From assembly GCF_026151205.1 (NCBI RefSeq), contig NC_087080.1:10525837-10589836 (forward strand): a stretch of 64,000 nt of DNA, in the 5' to 3' direction. This document shows positions 19,901 through 34,900 of the stretch, in pieces; position 1 is the first letter of the stretch; each line of letters opens with the position of its first letter. This DNA is from Bolinopsis microptera (Eukaryota; Ctenophora; Tentaculata; Lobata; Bolinopsidae). Below the pieces are notes generated by a model. The model saw nothing but the letters and a program-made list of their open reading frames with translations, made no database searches and had not been told where the DNA came from. Position numbers and translations under genes: made by a program.

Positions 19901-22900
19901 GTTAGAGATAAAAAGGGTATTGACCGGTCGTTTGCGGAATCAGAGACACCAGACATGAGCCACAATTTTTTGAAGTTGCCTTAGAAACTAAAAAGCTGAA
20001 AGAAAGACGTCATATTTCTAGAGGGGGATTTGTTTTTAGCATATTTGTAGTCCGTATATTTCTCACCTCACAGGCTATTTTCTGGCCATTCCTAATAACA
20101 TTAGGGGCGATAGCTTTAGTAGTATATGTGGCTGTGTGGGTTGTCGCATCGGATGACACTTGTACACCTGTAACCAGCTCGTAGAAAGTGGTGTCGAATG
20201 TTTTCTTTCCAGAGGTGGTGAATTTGAAGGAAGGTGCTTTTTCTCCGGTAGCGATACAGGTCAGAATGATGGTATCTCCCTTGACAGGGTCGAGTTTAGA
20301 AGAGACAAATGAGGTGATGCTGGAGATCTTGAGCATCATGTCACCAGACGTAACAGTTGCTCCGAAGAAGTTGTTTGCAGCATCAGTTTGGTAAGCGATG
20401 TTGCATCTTACTTTGAGGCCGTCTTCGTCGGACTTCAACCCGCGGAGGAAGAGGGGTGAAACCCTTATTCCATTGTTTGCTACCAATGAGCCCTCAACTT
20501 TGAACCTGAAGCAAAATTGGAATTAGTGACATTGTTCGAACTTGTGACGTGTGTTTTTTGTGCACAGTTGTTGCCAGATGTGTTCTTGGCCCTCAAGTTG
20601 GAGCAACCTATTTATAACTCATCTATACTAATGAGTCATATTTCTCGACAAGCCCCTGATAACAGACAAGATGTTAAAGTTATTGTGACTTACCGGTTGT
20701 CCTCTGTAGAGGCTTTCCATGTTGAACTAGAAGTGTCGTAGTACTCCCAGGTTATTGCAGCAGTAGCTTGCACCTTTGTCATATCTACACTCTCTAAGTA
20801 TGCATCTCCAGCAGCATTCTTCTTGAGCAGCGCATCTGATTTACAAACGAATTGTGTAGACTTTGTAACCACTCCCCACGCAGCTGAAGAGATCTCTGTG
20901 ATCCCAAGGACAGATAGGTAGACGTTGGCAGATTTCACCTCATTGGCGTCCCAAGATGCCTTGCAGTAGTACTCAATACTCTCAGCTGCCTGAGCATTGC
21001 TGATGGTCAGAACTCCAGTTGTTGTGATAACTCCGGCGTTATCTGCCTGTGTTGGAACAACAGATCCTACCACCGTATCGTCTGTTGCTTTGTGGAATGT
21101 GATTGTTCCAGCAGAGTCTCCAGTGGTCTTACAGGTGAGCTGAGCCTCACCACCCTCGGCAACATTTGTTACTTGAGGTGGTTCCGAGATGGTCCTGACT
21201 GTCAGAGTGGCTGCGGACGATTTGATGAAGATCGTTCCCCACTTTATTGTACAGAGGTACTCTCCCGCGGCGTCAACGTTTATCTGATAAAACAAGAAAT
21301 ATAATACTAATAGAGAGTTGATGAAACGAATTTACAACAATTGTAATCGATCACTGAAGTAACGAAAGTAAATGTTATCACTCTTCACATGTTTAATTAT
21401 GATATGTCTTTTTTTACTTCAATTGAAGAATACTTACATTTGCGACATTGAGGGTAGTAGAAATCTCGCCGACTGTGGCATCATCCTTAGCGATGGCTCC
21501 GTCAATAACACGTTCGCCATCCTTGTATACGTCACCGTTTCCAATCATAGGCTGTAAAGGTGTGTATGTGTTAAAAGTGCAGAAAAAGGAAAACAATTAT
21601 GTTTCGCCCTTTTATCAATATTATGATTTATCTATCGCCAAATTGTAGTATAGATTCAATGGGGTGCATTTCAGCATGTTCAGGGAATTCTGTAAGTCTG
21701 TTATGAACATTAATACCAGCAGTTTGAAAAGTAAATCGGAGTAGGAATAAAAAGTTGATAGATGTACCTTAGCAGACGATTCACCAACTCCCTTGTAGGA
21801 CCAGACGATCTCGTAGGTCTGTCCACTGAAAGGATTGGGGAATTTGCAGGAGAACTCGTGACTACCACCACCGTAGGCTGTAGCGTCTTGCGGCTCTACT
21901 ATTGGTACAGCGGCGATTATCGTCAATACCACGTCTCCTGACTCAAACTGGTTTTGGGTGGCGCAGAAGTCGTCGTACTGTGTTCCTCGGCACTTGTAGC
22001 TTCCAGCAGCGTCATCTTCAATGTCAAATTCAATCTTTGAGACTAAATCGTCGGATCCGCTTGCCTCGACCTTTACCTTTTCGTAGTCTGTGTCTTCCAC
22101 AAGTACGATATTATCCTTGAACCTAGAAAATTTTATTTTCAATATAAATGCCACGCTTTAAAGAAAATGTATTTTGTGTTGTTGATGAAACAGTAATTAC
22201 CAATTAGACACCAACACACGAGCCTCGCGTGTTGGTGTCTAAATCGCGAGGATGTCTGAAATTTGGTCCTCTGTGCCTCTACTTACCACTCGATGCTCTT
22301 AGCACCAGACGCAACAGTACACGTGAGTGTAATTGAGGATCTGACGATCAGATTTGGAGTAAGTCCTTGAGAACTTTCAATGACGGCCTCTGAAAAAAAT
22401 AGTGAGATTTAGCAACTTGTGCGGTATCAGTAAAACAAAATATGGTACGTTTCTGAGGAAGGCTTTTCGAACTCGAGTTCGAACCAAAACATTTATTGAG
22501 AATTGGAAATCCCCTCTAGTCCAATAAATCATGACAAATGAAACTGGAATAAAATAAAAGTTGTATCTTACTTCTTGCTGTGAGTCTCTGTATGGCTGAC
22601 AAGGTGCTACCATCGTTCAGCGTGAAGGTGCACGTGTAGGATCCACTTGAAGCATCAGTAATACCGGTAACTGCGTAGCTGCCAATCTGGCTGCCAGGTG
22701 TATTAGCGTCAGCTCCTGGCGCGTAAACTCCCAGCTGTCCTGCCACCACTGAGTTGTCAGGCATGGTGAAGGACACTGCAGTTACTGTGTCTACTCCAGC
22801 GTAGCTGCAGGAGAGTGTTTTGCTGGTTTCTGTCATGAAGTCCACGAAAACACATTCATCGTTTGTTACGGCAGCAGAAACCACACTCACGGAAGCCTCC

Positions 22901-25900
22901 ACGTTGTTTACATCGTCGAACTCGAAAAGGCACTTGTAGCTACCCTGGTCAACAAACTCGAAGTCTTTCAATGTTATGTTACTGAAATACTTGATGCTGT
23001 TGTCTAGCTGCTTAGTGTTGGTGTTCTGCAGTTTTGTGATGGAATCAAACACAACCTCCTCTGCTTCCTTGAACCATTTTACACTGGCTGGAACTTTGTC
23101 TCCCTCAAACATGCACCTAGCGGACAGCTCCCCATCAGACACCACGATGGTGGATTCTTCAACTCCTTTGGTGTCTATGACGGTGGCTTTCCTCACCACA
23201 ACCTCGGTTGATGTCTCCAGGTTGTCGGTGTCACTGAAGGACAGTGAACATTTGTACTCTCCAGAATTATCCTCCGGGTTCACATTGGCTATTGTCAGGA
23301 TATACTTCTGGGCATTGGCCGCTAGTGAGCCGTCATTAATCGTAATGTCATCTTCAGCATTATCAACGAGCTTTTGGTCCCCGTAGAACCATTCCATTGT
23401 GCCGCTTGTCGTGCCCTCGTAGTCACATTCTACTGTTATTGTCCCGTCTGTGCTGTATGTGGTGGCAGTGGGTGTTGTCAGCGCTGAAATTTGAAACTTG
23501 TTAACATAAAAAAGCATCAATTTTAATGAAAAGTCATCTCAAAACTAAAATTCTGTTCAGTTTTGAGATTACTAGGCTAAGTTCAACAAGGCGATTAAAA
23601 TGTTACATGATTATACCACATAATTATTACTCATAAATATTAATTATACCACATAATTATACCACTATCCTGACTTACATCTTATAGCGACAGTCATTGT
23701 AGACTGGGGATCAAATGAGGTGGTGTCCCATTTACAAGTGTAGTCTCCACTGTCAGTTACAGCCACGTTTTTGAAAGTGATCACACTAGTCTTGGACCGA
23801 GATGCAGTGTCAAATGCTCCAGTTACAATTCCGTATTTCCCTCCATCAGCGATGATATCTCCAGCTGCGTCTGTTGACCCCTGCAGTGGAATGTTTTATA
23901 TTGTGGTGTGAAACTTTTCTAAACTAGAAAACTATTTATCATTCCATGTTAATGGTCACTGTGAAGGGACTAAATAGTAATAAAAATTAGTCAGAAATCT
24001 TACCTTAAACCATTCAACTTTAGAGGGATCTTCCAAACCATTGTAGACACAAGAGAATACCACGGAGTTGTCGTGAACAAAGTACGGTGAGGATGGCACA
24101 AATGAGGCAGCTGTAGAAATTTATTATAATTAATCAAATAATCAATCAATGTTAAATCATTAATCAACCACTCCATCATATCAAGTTCAAAACCTATCAA
24201 ATTTAATTAAATTGCATCATTGGCTTAACGGATATAATGAACATCAGCAGTAGTATAATCGTACTAAAAGTCAACGTTAACTCACATAACTTGGTGAGCT
24301 GGGTCACGAGGTCCTTAGGCACATCCCCTTCATTAAAGACAACGGAACAGGTGTATGCACCCTCGTCACCGAATGTCATGGCTTTGATGGTAAGTGTGTT
24401 TGTGTACACGGCGCCCTCTGTTGTTGAGCCGATGACTATCTGAGTATTTGCGCATTATTACACTAAATTAAAATATTGGTTGTTATATAATAAAGATAGT
24501 AGATACACTAAACTAGTTTATCATATCAACAGATGGAACCAATTGGAACATACTTTATCACAGCACATGTCAAGGTTCAAGATGATAAATACCTTATCTG
24601 CTACGTTATTGATAGCTTCATTGTTTTCATCTTTCCAGGACACAGTATATGGAGATGAGTCTCCCCAAACCAAGCACACCAGTTCTCCGTCACCCGTGGA
24701 ACCTGAACTGAACGTATCAGCGGCCATTGACGCTCCAATAGCGTTTATGTCAGTTTTCGTGTCAATTTCTGCGGCGTCTTCCCCGGTCCAGGTGGCCACG
24801 CATTTGAGCTCGTTATTAAAGATCTGGTTATTAGCGGGAATTGTCAACTTGCTCTTCTTTTCTGTAGTAGAAGAACTTTCTGATGTGTCTTCAACAGTGG
24901 CAAGTTTGAAGTCGTCGTTTATTGCAGTTTCTCCTGTTGAAGTGAAAACATTACACAAAACATTGAGTAGGTATGCAATTTTTAACGATCCCACAATAGG
25001 GTAACCAATCAAGCAGACAATTTCCGAAGATACAGTATCCGATGGAAACTATTGGTAACTATGGTTACTATGGTCATGGGAACTAACCGATCTGCCAAGA
25101 AATACTGAACAGAGATTTATCCTCTCCCTGTGCTGCGCAATTAAACTCTCTTGGGAAATCACTATCAACTACTGTCGCCGAAGCAGGCAAACTTGAACTG
25201 AATTCTGCGAATAAGATGGTTAATGTAGAATAAATTAGCATATAAATCAAATAAGAAACGAGTTAGTATTGCCCCATAAAAATTATGCCTACTGCTCATT
25301 CGTTCTATGAATGTTACATTTTTATAAAAATTATAACTCAGTTTATCACATTTAATCCAAAAAGTCAAATCTACTATTTAACAAACAATCTTTCTGATAA
25401 GTTAACTGATAAATAAATCAATTATTACCTCTCTTGTATATTGTAAACGGTCCAACAGGGAAAGTGGTGGCAGATGCGTCTCCCAAAGATATAGTTCCAC
25501 TGACAACAAACGGTGCCATAGTTGCTGGGAAGGCAGCCATGACAAAGGCGAGGTTAAACACCTTCTCAGTGCCGGACCACGCTGTAGTGACACTGGGGGT
25601 TAGGTTAGGATTACTACCCGCGCTATATGTCTGCCCTCCGACAATCCATACTATCTGTGGTTCATAACGTCCATTCACTGTCAACTCCACCTTTTCAGGA
25701 CTATAGTAAAAGTCATCCAGAGCAGAAAGTACTGAAATTAAAACATGATTAACGAGTGACGCTCAAATCAAATATAAAAGAACAAAGTCATTTTAATGAT
25801 ATGCTATGTGATAGATAATAATTTCTACGATAAGTTTTCTTAAATTGATTTCAAATTGCACTGGGTATAATTATTTACCATAAAAATAAAACATCTACAA

Positions 25901-28900
25901 TAGTACTTACTGAACACGTTTACGTCGACAGGAGTCTCTTCTGATGTTTTTGCATGCTCGTCAGATGTAATGACACAGGTGAAAACAGCATCAGCCTTGT
26001 TTTCAGCAGCAGGTACGGTCAGAATTGTAGTTTGAATGTTGGTGCCAGGATCGTAAGTTCCAAGGACAATAGCATAGCTGTCAGTACCGTCAGTTATAAC
26101 ACCACCCGAACTAGGTTTGTTCCATGTTACCGCCTCCAGCTGCTTACTCAAACCACTTACTACACAAGATATTGTAGCTTGTGTGTTTGCCAGCACTTCG
26201 CTACCCTTAGCTTCTACACCTGAAACAATCAGTCATTTAAAATAAGCCCGCAATAAAAAATATCAACAGTATTGTACAGGAACTGAATCATTGAACTTTC
26301 TCAACTAATTTCACTGGATCCTATGATGAGTTTAATTTTGTTTTAACAGTAGGATGTAACAAGTTATCTTAGATATAAAGTTAAAACAGCAGAGCATCAT
26401 TTATGGGCAGTTATAAATACCCACCAAGTCCTAAGAAACTTACCGAAAGTAAGGAAGTCGACAACAATGTCTTTGAAAGTAGATGTTGCTGAATCCGGAT
26501 AGACTGCAGATACCGCAGCACATTTGTATGTCGCGGGATTTGCAGCTCCAGCTACACTTGTAAGAGTGGCAACATCAATGGTCAGAGTTGATTTCTGAAT
26601 TCCGTCACCAGCAGAGTCAGCTGTTCCCTGTGCGATGGTGTACCCTCCAGTACCACTTGTTATAGCAACCCCATCATGACCCTTCCACGACACAGCGACA
26701 TCTGCAGCCACATCTCCGATATCACAAGTCAATGTCTGAGCCACAGCGATGGTGGCTTTTTTAGGAGTCTCCGGATCGACGGCTGAAATAATTTGATTCT
26801 TTCAAACTCACAAAACATTTGGTATGTTAAAGTATCATTACATGTAGTTGTAACTAAAATAGCCTAAATTAAGAAAGATTACTGCTGCAAAATTCGAATA
26901 AGACCTCGTTATACACATTGTGGTTCTCAAAATGTATCAAGATTACTCACTGAAAACGTTCGAGTTGACAGGAGTCTCTTCTGATGTTTTTGCATGCTCG
27001 TCAGATGTAATGACACAGGTGAAAACAGCATCAGCCTTGTTTTCAGCAGCAGGTACGGTCAGAATTGTAGTTTGAATGTTGGTGCCAGGATCGTAAGTTC
27101 CAAGGACAATAGCATAGCTGTCAGTACCGTCAGTTATAACACCACCCGAACTAGGTTTGTTCCATGTTACCGCCTCCAGCTGCTTACTCAAACCACTTAC
27201 TACACAAGATATTGTAGCTTGTGTGTTTGCCAGCACTTCGCTACCCTTAGCTTCTACACCTGAAACAATCAGTCATTTAAAATAAGCCCGCAATAAAAAA
27301 TATCAACAGTATTGTACAGGAACTGAATCATTGAACTTTCTCAACTAATTTCACTGGATCCTATGATGAGTTTAATTTTGTTTTAACAGTAGGATGTAAC
27401 AAGTTATCTTAGATATAAAGTTAAAACAGCAGAGCATCATTTATGGGCAGTTATAAATACCCACCAAGTCCTAAGAAACTTACCGAAAGTAAGGAAGTCG
27501 ACAACAATGTCTTTGAAAGTAGATGTTGCTGAATCCGGATAGACTGCAGATACCGCAGCACATTTGTATGTCGCGGGATTTGCAGCTCCAGCTACACTTG
27601 TAAGAGTGGCAACATCAATGGTCAGAGTTGATTTCTGAATTCCGTCACCAGCAGAGTCAGCTGTTCCCTGTGCGATGGTGTACCCTCCAGTACCACTTGT
27701 TATAGCAACCCCATCATGACCCTTCCACGACACAGCGACATCTGCAGCCACATCTCCGATATCACAAGTCAATGTCTGAGCCACAGCGATGGTGGCTTTT
27801 TTAGGAGTCTCCGGATCGACGGCTGAAATAATTTGATTCTTTCAAACTCACAAAACATTTGGTATGTTAAAGTATCATTACATGTAGTTGTAACTAAAAT
27901 AGCCTAAATTAAGAAAGATTACTGCTGCAAAATTCGAATAAGACCTCGTTATACACATTGTGGTTCTCAAAATGTATCAAGATTACTCACTGAAAACGTT
28001 CGAGTTGACAGGAGTCTCTTCTGATGTTTTTGCATGCTCGTCAGATGTAATGACACAGGTGAAAACAGCATCAGCCTTGTTTTCAGCAGCAGGTACGGTC
28101 AGAATTGTAGTTTGAATGTTGGTGCCAGGATCGTAAGTTCCAAGGACAATAGCATAGCTGTCAGTACCGTCAGTTATAACACCACCCGAACTAGGTTTGT
28201 TCCATGTTACCGCCTCCAGCTGCTTACTCAAACCACTTACTACACAAGATATTGTAGCTTGTGTGTTTGCCAGCACTTCGCTACCCTTAGCTTCTACACC
28301 TGAAACAATCAGTCATTTAAAATAAGCCCGCAATAAAAAATATCAACAGTATTGTACAGGAACTGAATCATTGAACTTTCTCAACTAATTTCACTGGATC
28401 CTATGATGAGTTTAATTTTGTTTTAACAGTAGGATGTAACAAGTTATCTTAGATATAAAGTTAAAACAGCAGAGCATCATTTATGGGCAGTTATAAATAC
28501 CCACCAAGTCCTAAGAAACTTACCGAAAGTAAGGAAGTCGACAACAATGTCTTTGAAAGTAGATGTTGCTGAATCCGGATAGACTGCAGATACCGCAGCA
28601 CATTTGTATGTCGCGGGATTTGCAGCTCCAGCTACACTTGTAAGAGTGGCAACATCAATGGTCAGAGTTGATTTCTGAATTCCGTCACCAGCAGAGTCAG
28701 CTGTTCCCTGTGCGATGGTGTACCCTCCAGTACCACTTGTTATAGCAACCCCATCATGACCCTTCCACGACACAGCGACATCTGCAGCCACATCTCCGAT
28801 ATCACAAGTCAATGTCTGAGCCACAGCGATGGTGGCTTTTTTAGGAGTCTCCGGATCGACGGCTGAAATAATTTGATTCTTTCAAACTCACAAAACATTT

Positions 28901-31900
28901 GGTATGTTAAAGTATCATTACATGTAGTTGTAACTAAAATAGCCTAAATTAAGAAAGATTACTGCTGCAAAATTCGAATAAGACCTCGTTATACACATTG
29001 TGGTTCTCAAAATGTATCAAGATTACTCACTGAAAACGTTCGAGTTGACAGGAGTCTCTTCTGATGTTTTTGCATGCTCGTCAGATGTAATGACACAGGT
29101 GAAAACAGCATCAGCCTTGTTTTCAGCAGCAGGTACGGTCAGAATTGTAGTTTGAATGTTGGTGCCAGGATCGTAAGTTCCAAGGACAATAGCATAGCTG
29201 TCAGTACCGTCAGTTATAACACCACCCGAACTAGGTTTGTTCCATGTTACCGCCTCCAGCTGCTTACTCAAACCACTTACTACACAAGATATTGTAGCTT
29301 GTGTGTTTGCCAGCACTTCGCTACCCTTAGCTTCTACACCTGAAACAATCAGTCATTTAAAATAAGCCCGCAATAAAAAATATCAACAGTATTGTACAGG
29401 AACTGAATCATTGAACTTTCTCAACTAATTTCACTGGATCCTATGATGAGTTAACAAGTTATCTTAGATATAAAGTTAAAACAGCAGAGCATCATTTATG
29501 GGCAGTTATAAATACCCATCAAGTCCTAAGAAACTTACCGAAAGTAAGGAAGTCGACAACAATGTCTTTGAAAGTAGATGTTGCTGAATCCGGATAGACT
29601 GCAGATACCGCAGCACATTTGTATGTCGCGGGATTTGCAGCTCCAGCTACACTTGTAAGAGTGGCAACATCAATGGTCAGAGTTGATTTCTGAATTCCGT
29701 CACCAGCAGAGTCAGCTGTTCCCTGTGCGATGGTGTACCCTCCAGTACCACTTGTTATAGCAACCCCATCATGACCCTTCCACGACACAGCGACATCTGC
29801 AGCCACATCTCCGATATCACAAGTCAATGTCTGAGCCACAGCGATGGTGGCTTTTTTAGGAGTCTCCGGATCGACGGCTGAAATAATTTGATTCTTTCAA
29901 ACTCACAAAACATTTGGTATGTTAAAGTATCATTACATGTAGTTGTAACTAAAATAGCCTAAATTAAGAAAGATTACTGCTGCAAAATTCGAATAAGACC
30001 TCGTTATACACATTGTGGTTCTCAAAATGTATCAAGATTACTCACTGAAAACGTTCGAGTTGACAGGAGTCTCTTCTGATGTTTTTGCATGCTCGTCAGA
30101 TGTAATGACACAGGTGAAAACAGCATCAGCCTTGTTTTCAGCAGCAGGTACGGTCAGAATTGTAGTTTGAATGTTGGTGCCAGGATCGTAAGTTCCAAGG
30201 ACAATAGCATAGCTGTCAGTACCGTCAGTTATAACACCACCCGAACTAGGTTTGTTCCATGTTACCGCCTCCAGCTGCTTACTCAAACCACTTACTACAC
30301 AAGATATTGTAGCTTGTGTGTTTGCCAGCACTTCGCTACCCTTAGCTTCTACACCTGAAACAATCAGTCATTTAAAATAAGCCCGCAATAAAAAATATCA
30401 ACAGTATTGTACAGGAACTGAATCATTGAACTTTCTCAACTAATTTCACTGGATCCTATGATGAGTTTAATTTTGTTTTAACAGTAGGATGTAACAAGTT
30501 ATCTTAGATATAAAGTTAAAACAGCAGAGCATCATTTATGGGCAGTTATAAATACCCACCAAGTCCTAAGAAACTTACCGAAAGTAAGGAAGTCGACAAC
30601 AATGTCTTTGAAAGTAGATGTTGCTGAATCCGGATAGACTGCAGATACCGCAGCACATTTGTATGTCGCGGGATTTGCAGCTCCAGCTACACTTGTAAGA
30701 GTGGCAACATCAATGGTCAGAGTTGATTTCTGAATTCCGTCACCAGCAGAGTCAGCTGTTCCCTGTGCGATGGTGTACCCTCCAGTACCACTTGTTATAG
30801 CAACCCCATCATGACCCTTCCACGACACAGCGACATCTGCAGCCACATCTCCGATATCACAAGTCAATGTCTGAGCCACAGCGATGGTGGCTTTTTTAGG
30901 AGTCTCCGGATCGACGGCTGAAATAATTTGATTCTTTCAAACTCACAAAACATTTGGTATGTTAAAGTATCATTACATGTAGTTGTAACTAAAATAGCCT
31001 AAATTAAGAAAGATTACTGCTGCAAAATTCGAATAAGACCTCGTTATACACATTGTGGTTCTCAAAATGTATCAAGATTACTCACTGAAAACGTTCGAGT
31101 TGACAGGAGTCTCTTCTGATGTTTTTGCATGCTCGTCAGATGTAATGACACAGGTGAAAACAGCATCAGCCTTGTTTTCAGCAGCAGGTACGGTCAGAAT
31201 TGTAGTTTGAATGTTGGTGCCAGGATCGTAAGTTCCAAGGACAATAGCATAGCTGTCAGTACCGTCAGTTATAACACCACCCGAACTAGGTTTGTTCCAT
31301 GTTACCGCCTCCAGCTGCTTACTCAAACCACTTACTACACAAGATATTGTAGCTTGTGTGTTTGCCAGCACTTCGCTACCCTTAGCTTCTACACCTGAAA
31401 CAATCAGTCATTTAAAATAAGCCCGCAATAAAAAATATCAACAGTATTGTACAGGAACTGAATCATTGAACTTTCTCAACTAATTTCACTGGATCCTATG
31501 ATGAGTTTAATTTTGTTTTAACAGTAGGATGTAACAAGTTATCTTAGATATAAAGTTAAAACAGCAGAGCATCATTTATGGGCAGTTATAAATACCCACC
31601 AAGTCCTAAGAAACTTACCGAAAGTAAGGAAGTCGACAACAATGTCTTTGAAAGTAGATGTTGCTGAATCCGGATAGACTGCAGATACCGCAGCACATTT
31701 GTATGTCGCGGGATTTGCAGCTCCAGCTACACTTGTAAGAGTGGCAACATCAATGGTCAGAGTTGATTTCTGAATTCCGTCACCAGCAGAGTCAGCTGTT
31801 CCCTGTGCGATGGTGTACCCTCCAGTACCACTTGTTATAGCAACCCCATCATGACCCTTCCACGACACAGCGACATCTGCAGCCACATCTCCGATATCAC

Positions 31901-34900
31901 AAGTCAATGTCTGAGCCACAGCGATGGTGGCTTTTTTAGGAGTCTCCGGATCGACGGCTGAAATAATTTGATTCTTTCAAACTCACAAAACATTTGGTAT
32001 GTTAAAGTATCATTACATGTAGTTGTAACTAAAATAGCCTAAATTAAGAAAGATTACTGCTGCAAAATTCGAATAAGACCTCGTTATACACATTGTGGTT
32101 CTCAAAATGTATCAAGATTACTCACTGAAAACGTTCGAGTTGACAGGAGTCTCTTCTGATGTTTTTGCATGCTCGTCAGATGTAATGACACAGGTGAAAA
32201 CAGCATCAGCCTTGTTTTCAGCAGCAGGTACGGTCAGAATTGTAGTTTGAATGTTGGTGCCAGGATCGTAAGTTCCAAGGACAATAGCATAGCTGTCAGT
32301 ACCGTCAGTTATAACACCACCCGAACTAGGTTTGTTCCATGTTACCGCCTCCAGCTGCTTACTCAAACCACTTACTACACAAGATATTGTAGCTTGTGTG
32401 TTTGCCAGCACTTCGCTACCCTTAGCTTCTACACCTGAAACAATCAGTCATTTAAAATAAGCCCGCAATAAAAAATATCAACAGTATTGTACAGGAACTG
32501 AATCATTGAACTTTCTCAACTAATTTCACTGGATCCTATGATGAGTTTAATTTTGTTTTAACAGTAGGATGTAACAAGTTATCTTAGATATAAAGTTAAA
32601 ACAGCAGAGCATCATTTATGGGCAGTTATAAATACCCACCAAGTCCTAAGAAACTTACCGAAAGTAAGGAAGTCGACAACAATGTCTTTGAAAGTAGATG
32701 TTGCTGAATCCGGATAGACTGCAGATACCGCAGCACATTTGTATGTCGCGGGATTTGCAGCTCCAGCTACACTTGTAAGAGTGGCAACATCAATGGTCAG
32801 AGTTGATTTCTGAATTCCGTCACCAGCAGAGTCAGCTGTTCCCTGTGCGATGGTGTACCCTCCAGTACCACTTGTTATAGCAACCCCATCATGACCCTTC
32901 CACGACACAGCGACATCTGCAGCCACATCTCCGATATCACAAGTCAATGTCTGAGCCACAGCGATGGTGGCTTTTTTAGGAGTCTCCGGATCGACGGCTG
33001 AAATAATTTGATTCTTTCAAACTCACAAAACATTTGGTATGTTAAAGTATCATTACATGTAGTTGTAACTAAAATAGCCTAAATTAAGAAAGATTACTGC
33101 TGCAAAATTCGAATAAGACCTCGTTATACACATTGTGGTTCTCAAAATGTATCAAGATTACTCACTGAAAACGTTCGAGTTGACAGGAGTCTCTTCTGAT
33201 GTTTTTGCATGCTCGTCAGATGTAATGACACAGGTGAAAACAGCATCAGCCTTGTTTTCAGCAGCAGGTACGGTCAGAATTGTAGTTTGAATGTTGGTGC
33301 CAGGATCGTAAGTTCCAAGGACAATAGCATAGCTGTCAGTACCGTCAGTTATAACACCACCCGAACTAGGTTTGTTCCATGTTACCGCCTCCAGCTGCTT
33401 ACTCAAACCACTTACTACACAAGATATTGTAGCTTGTGTGTTTGCCAGCACTTCGCTACCCTTAGCTTCTACACCTGAAACAATCAGTCATTTAAAATAA
33501 GCCCGCAATAAAAAATATCAACAGTATTGTACAGGAACTGAATCATTGAACTTTCTCAACTAATTTCACTGGATCCTATGATGAGTTTAATTTTGTTTTA
33601 ACAGTAGGATGTAACAAGTTATCTTAGATATAAAGTTAAAACAGCAGAGCATCATTTATGGGCAGTTATAAATACCCACCAAGTCCTAAGAAACTTACCG
33701 AAAGTAAGGAAGTCGACAACAATGTCTTTGAAAGTAGATGTTGCTGAATCCGGATAGACTGCAGATACCGCAGCACATTTGTATGTCGCGGGATTTGCAG
33801 CTCCAGCTACACTTGTAAGAGTGGCAACATCAATGGTCAGAGTTGATTTCTGAATTCCGTCACCAGCAGAGTCAGCTGTTCCCTGTGCGATGGTGTACCC
33901 TCCAGTACCACTTGTTATAGCAACCCCATCATGACCCTTCCACGACACAGCGACATCTGCAGCCACATCTCCGATATCACAAGTCAATGTCTGAGCCACA
34001 GCGATGGTGGCTTTTTTAGGAGTCTCCGGATCGACGGCTGAAATAATTTGATTCTTTCAAACTCACAAAACATTTGGTATGTTAAAGTATCATTACATGT
34101 AGTTGTAACTAAAATAGCCTAAATTAAGAAAGATTACTGCTGCAAAATTCGAATAAGACCTCGTTATACACATTGTGGTTCTCAAAATGTATCAAGATTA
34201 CTCACTGAAAACGTTCGAGTTGACAGGAGTCTCTTCTGATGTTTTTGCATGCTCGTCAGATGTAATGACACAGGTGAAAACAGCATCAGCCTTGTTTTCA
34301 GCAGCAGGTACGGTCAGAATTGTAGTTTGAATGTTGGTGCCAGGATCGTAAGTTCCAAGGACAATAGCATAGCTGTCAGTACCGTCAGTTATAACACCAC
34401 CCGAACTAGGTTTGTTCCATGTTACCGCCTCCAGCTGCTTACTCAAACCACTTACTACACAAGATATTGTAGCTTGTGTGTTTGCCAGCACTTCGCTACC
34501 CTTAGCTTCTACACCTGAAACAATCAGTCATTTAAAATAAGCCCGCAATAAAAAATATCAACAGTATTGTACAGGAACTGAATCATTGAACTTTCTCAAC
34601 TAATTTCACTGGATCCTATGATGAGTTTAATTTTGTTTTAACAGTAGGATGTAACAAGTTATCTTAGATATAAAGTTAAAACAGCAGAGCATCATTTATG
34701 GGCAGTTATAAATACCCACCAAGTCCTAAGAAACTTACCGAAAGTAAGGAAGTCGACAACAATGTCTTTGAAAGTAGATGTTGCTGAATCCGGATAGACT
34801 GCAGATACCGCAGCACATTTGTATGTCGCGGGATTTGCAGCTCCAGCTACACTTGTAAGAGTGGCAACATCAATGGTCAGAGTTGATTTCTGAATTCCGT

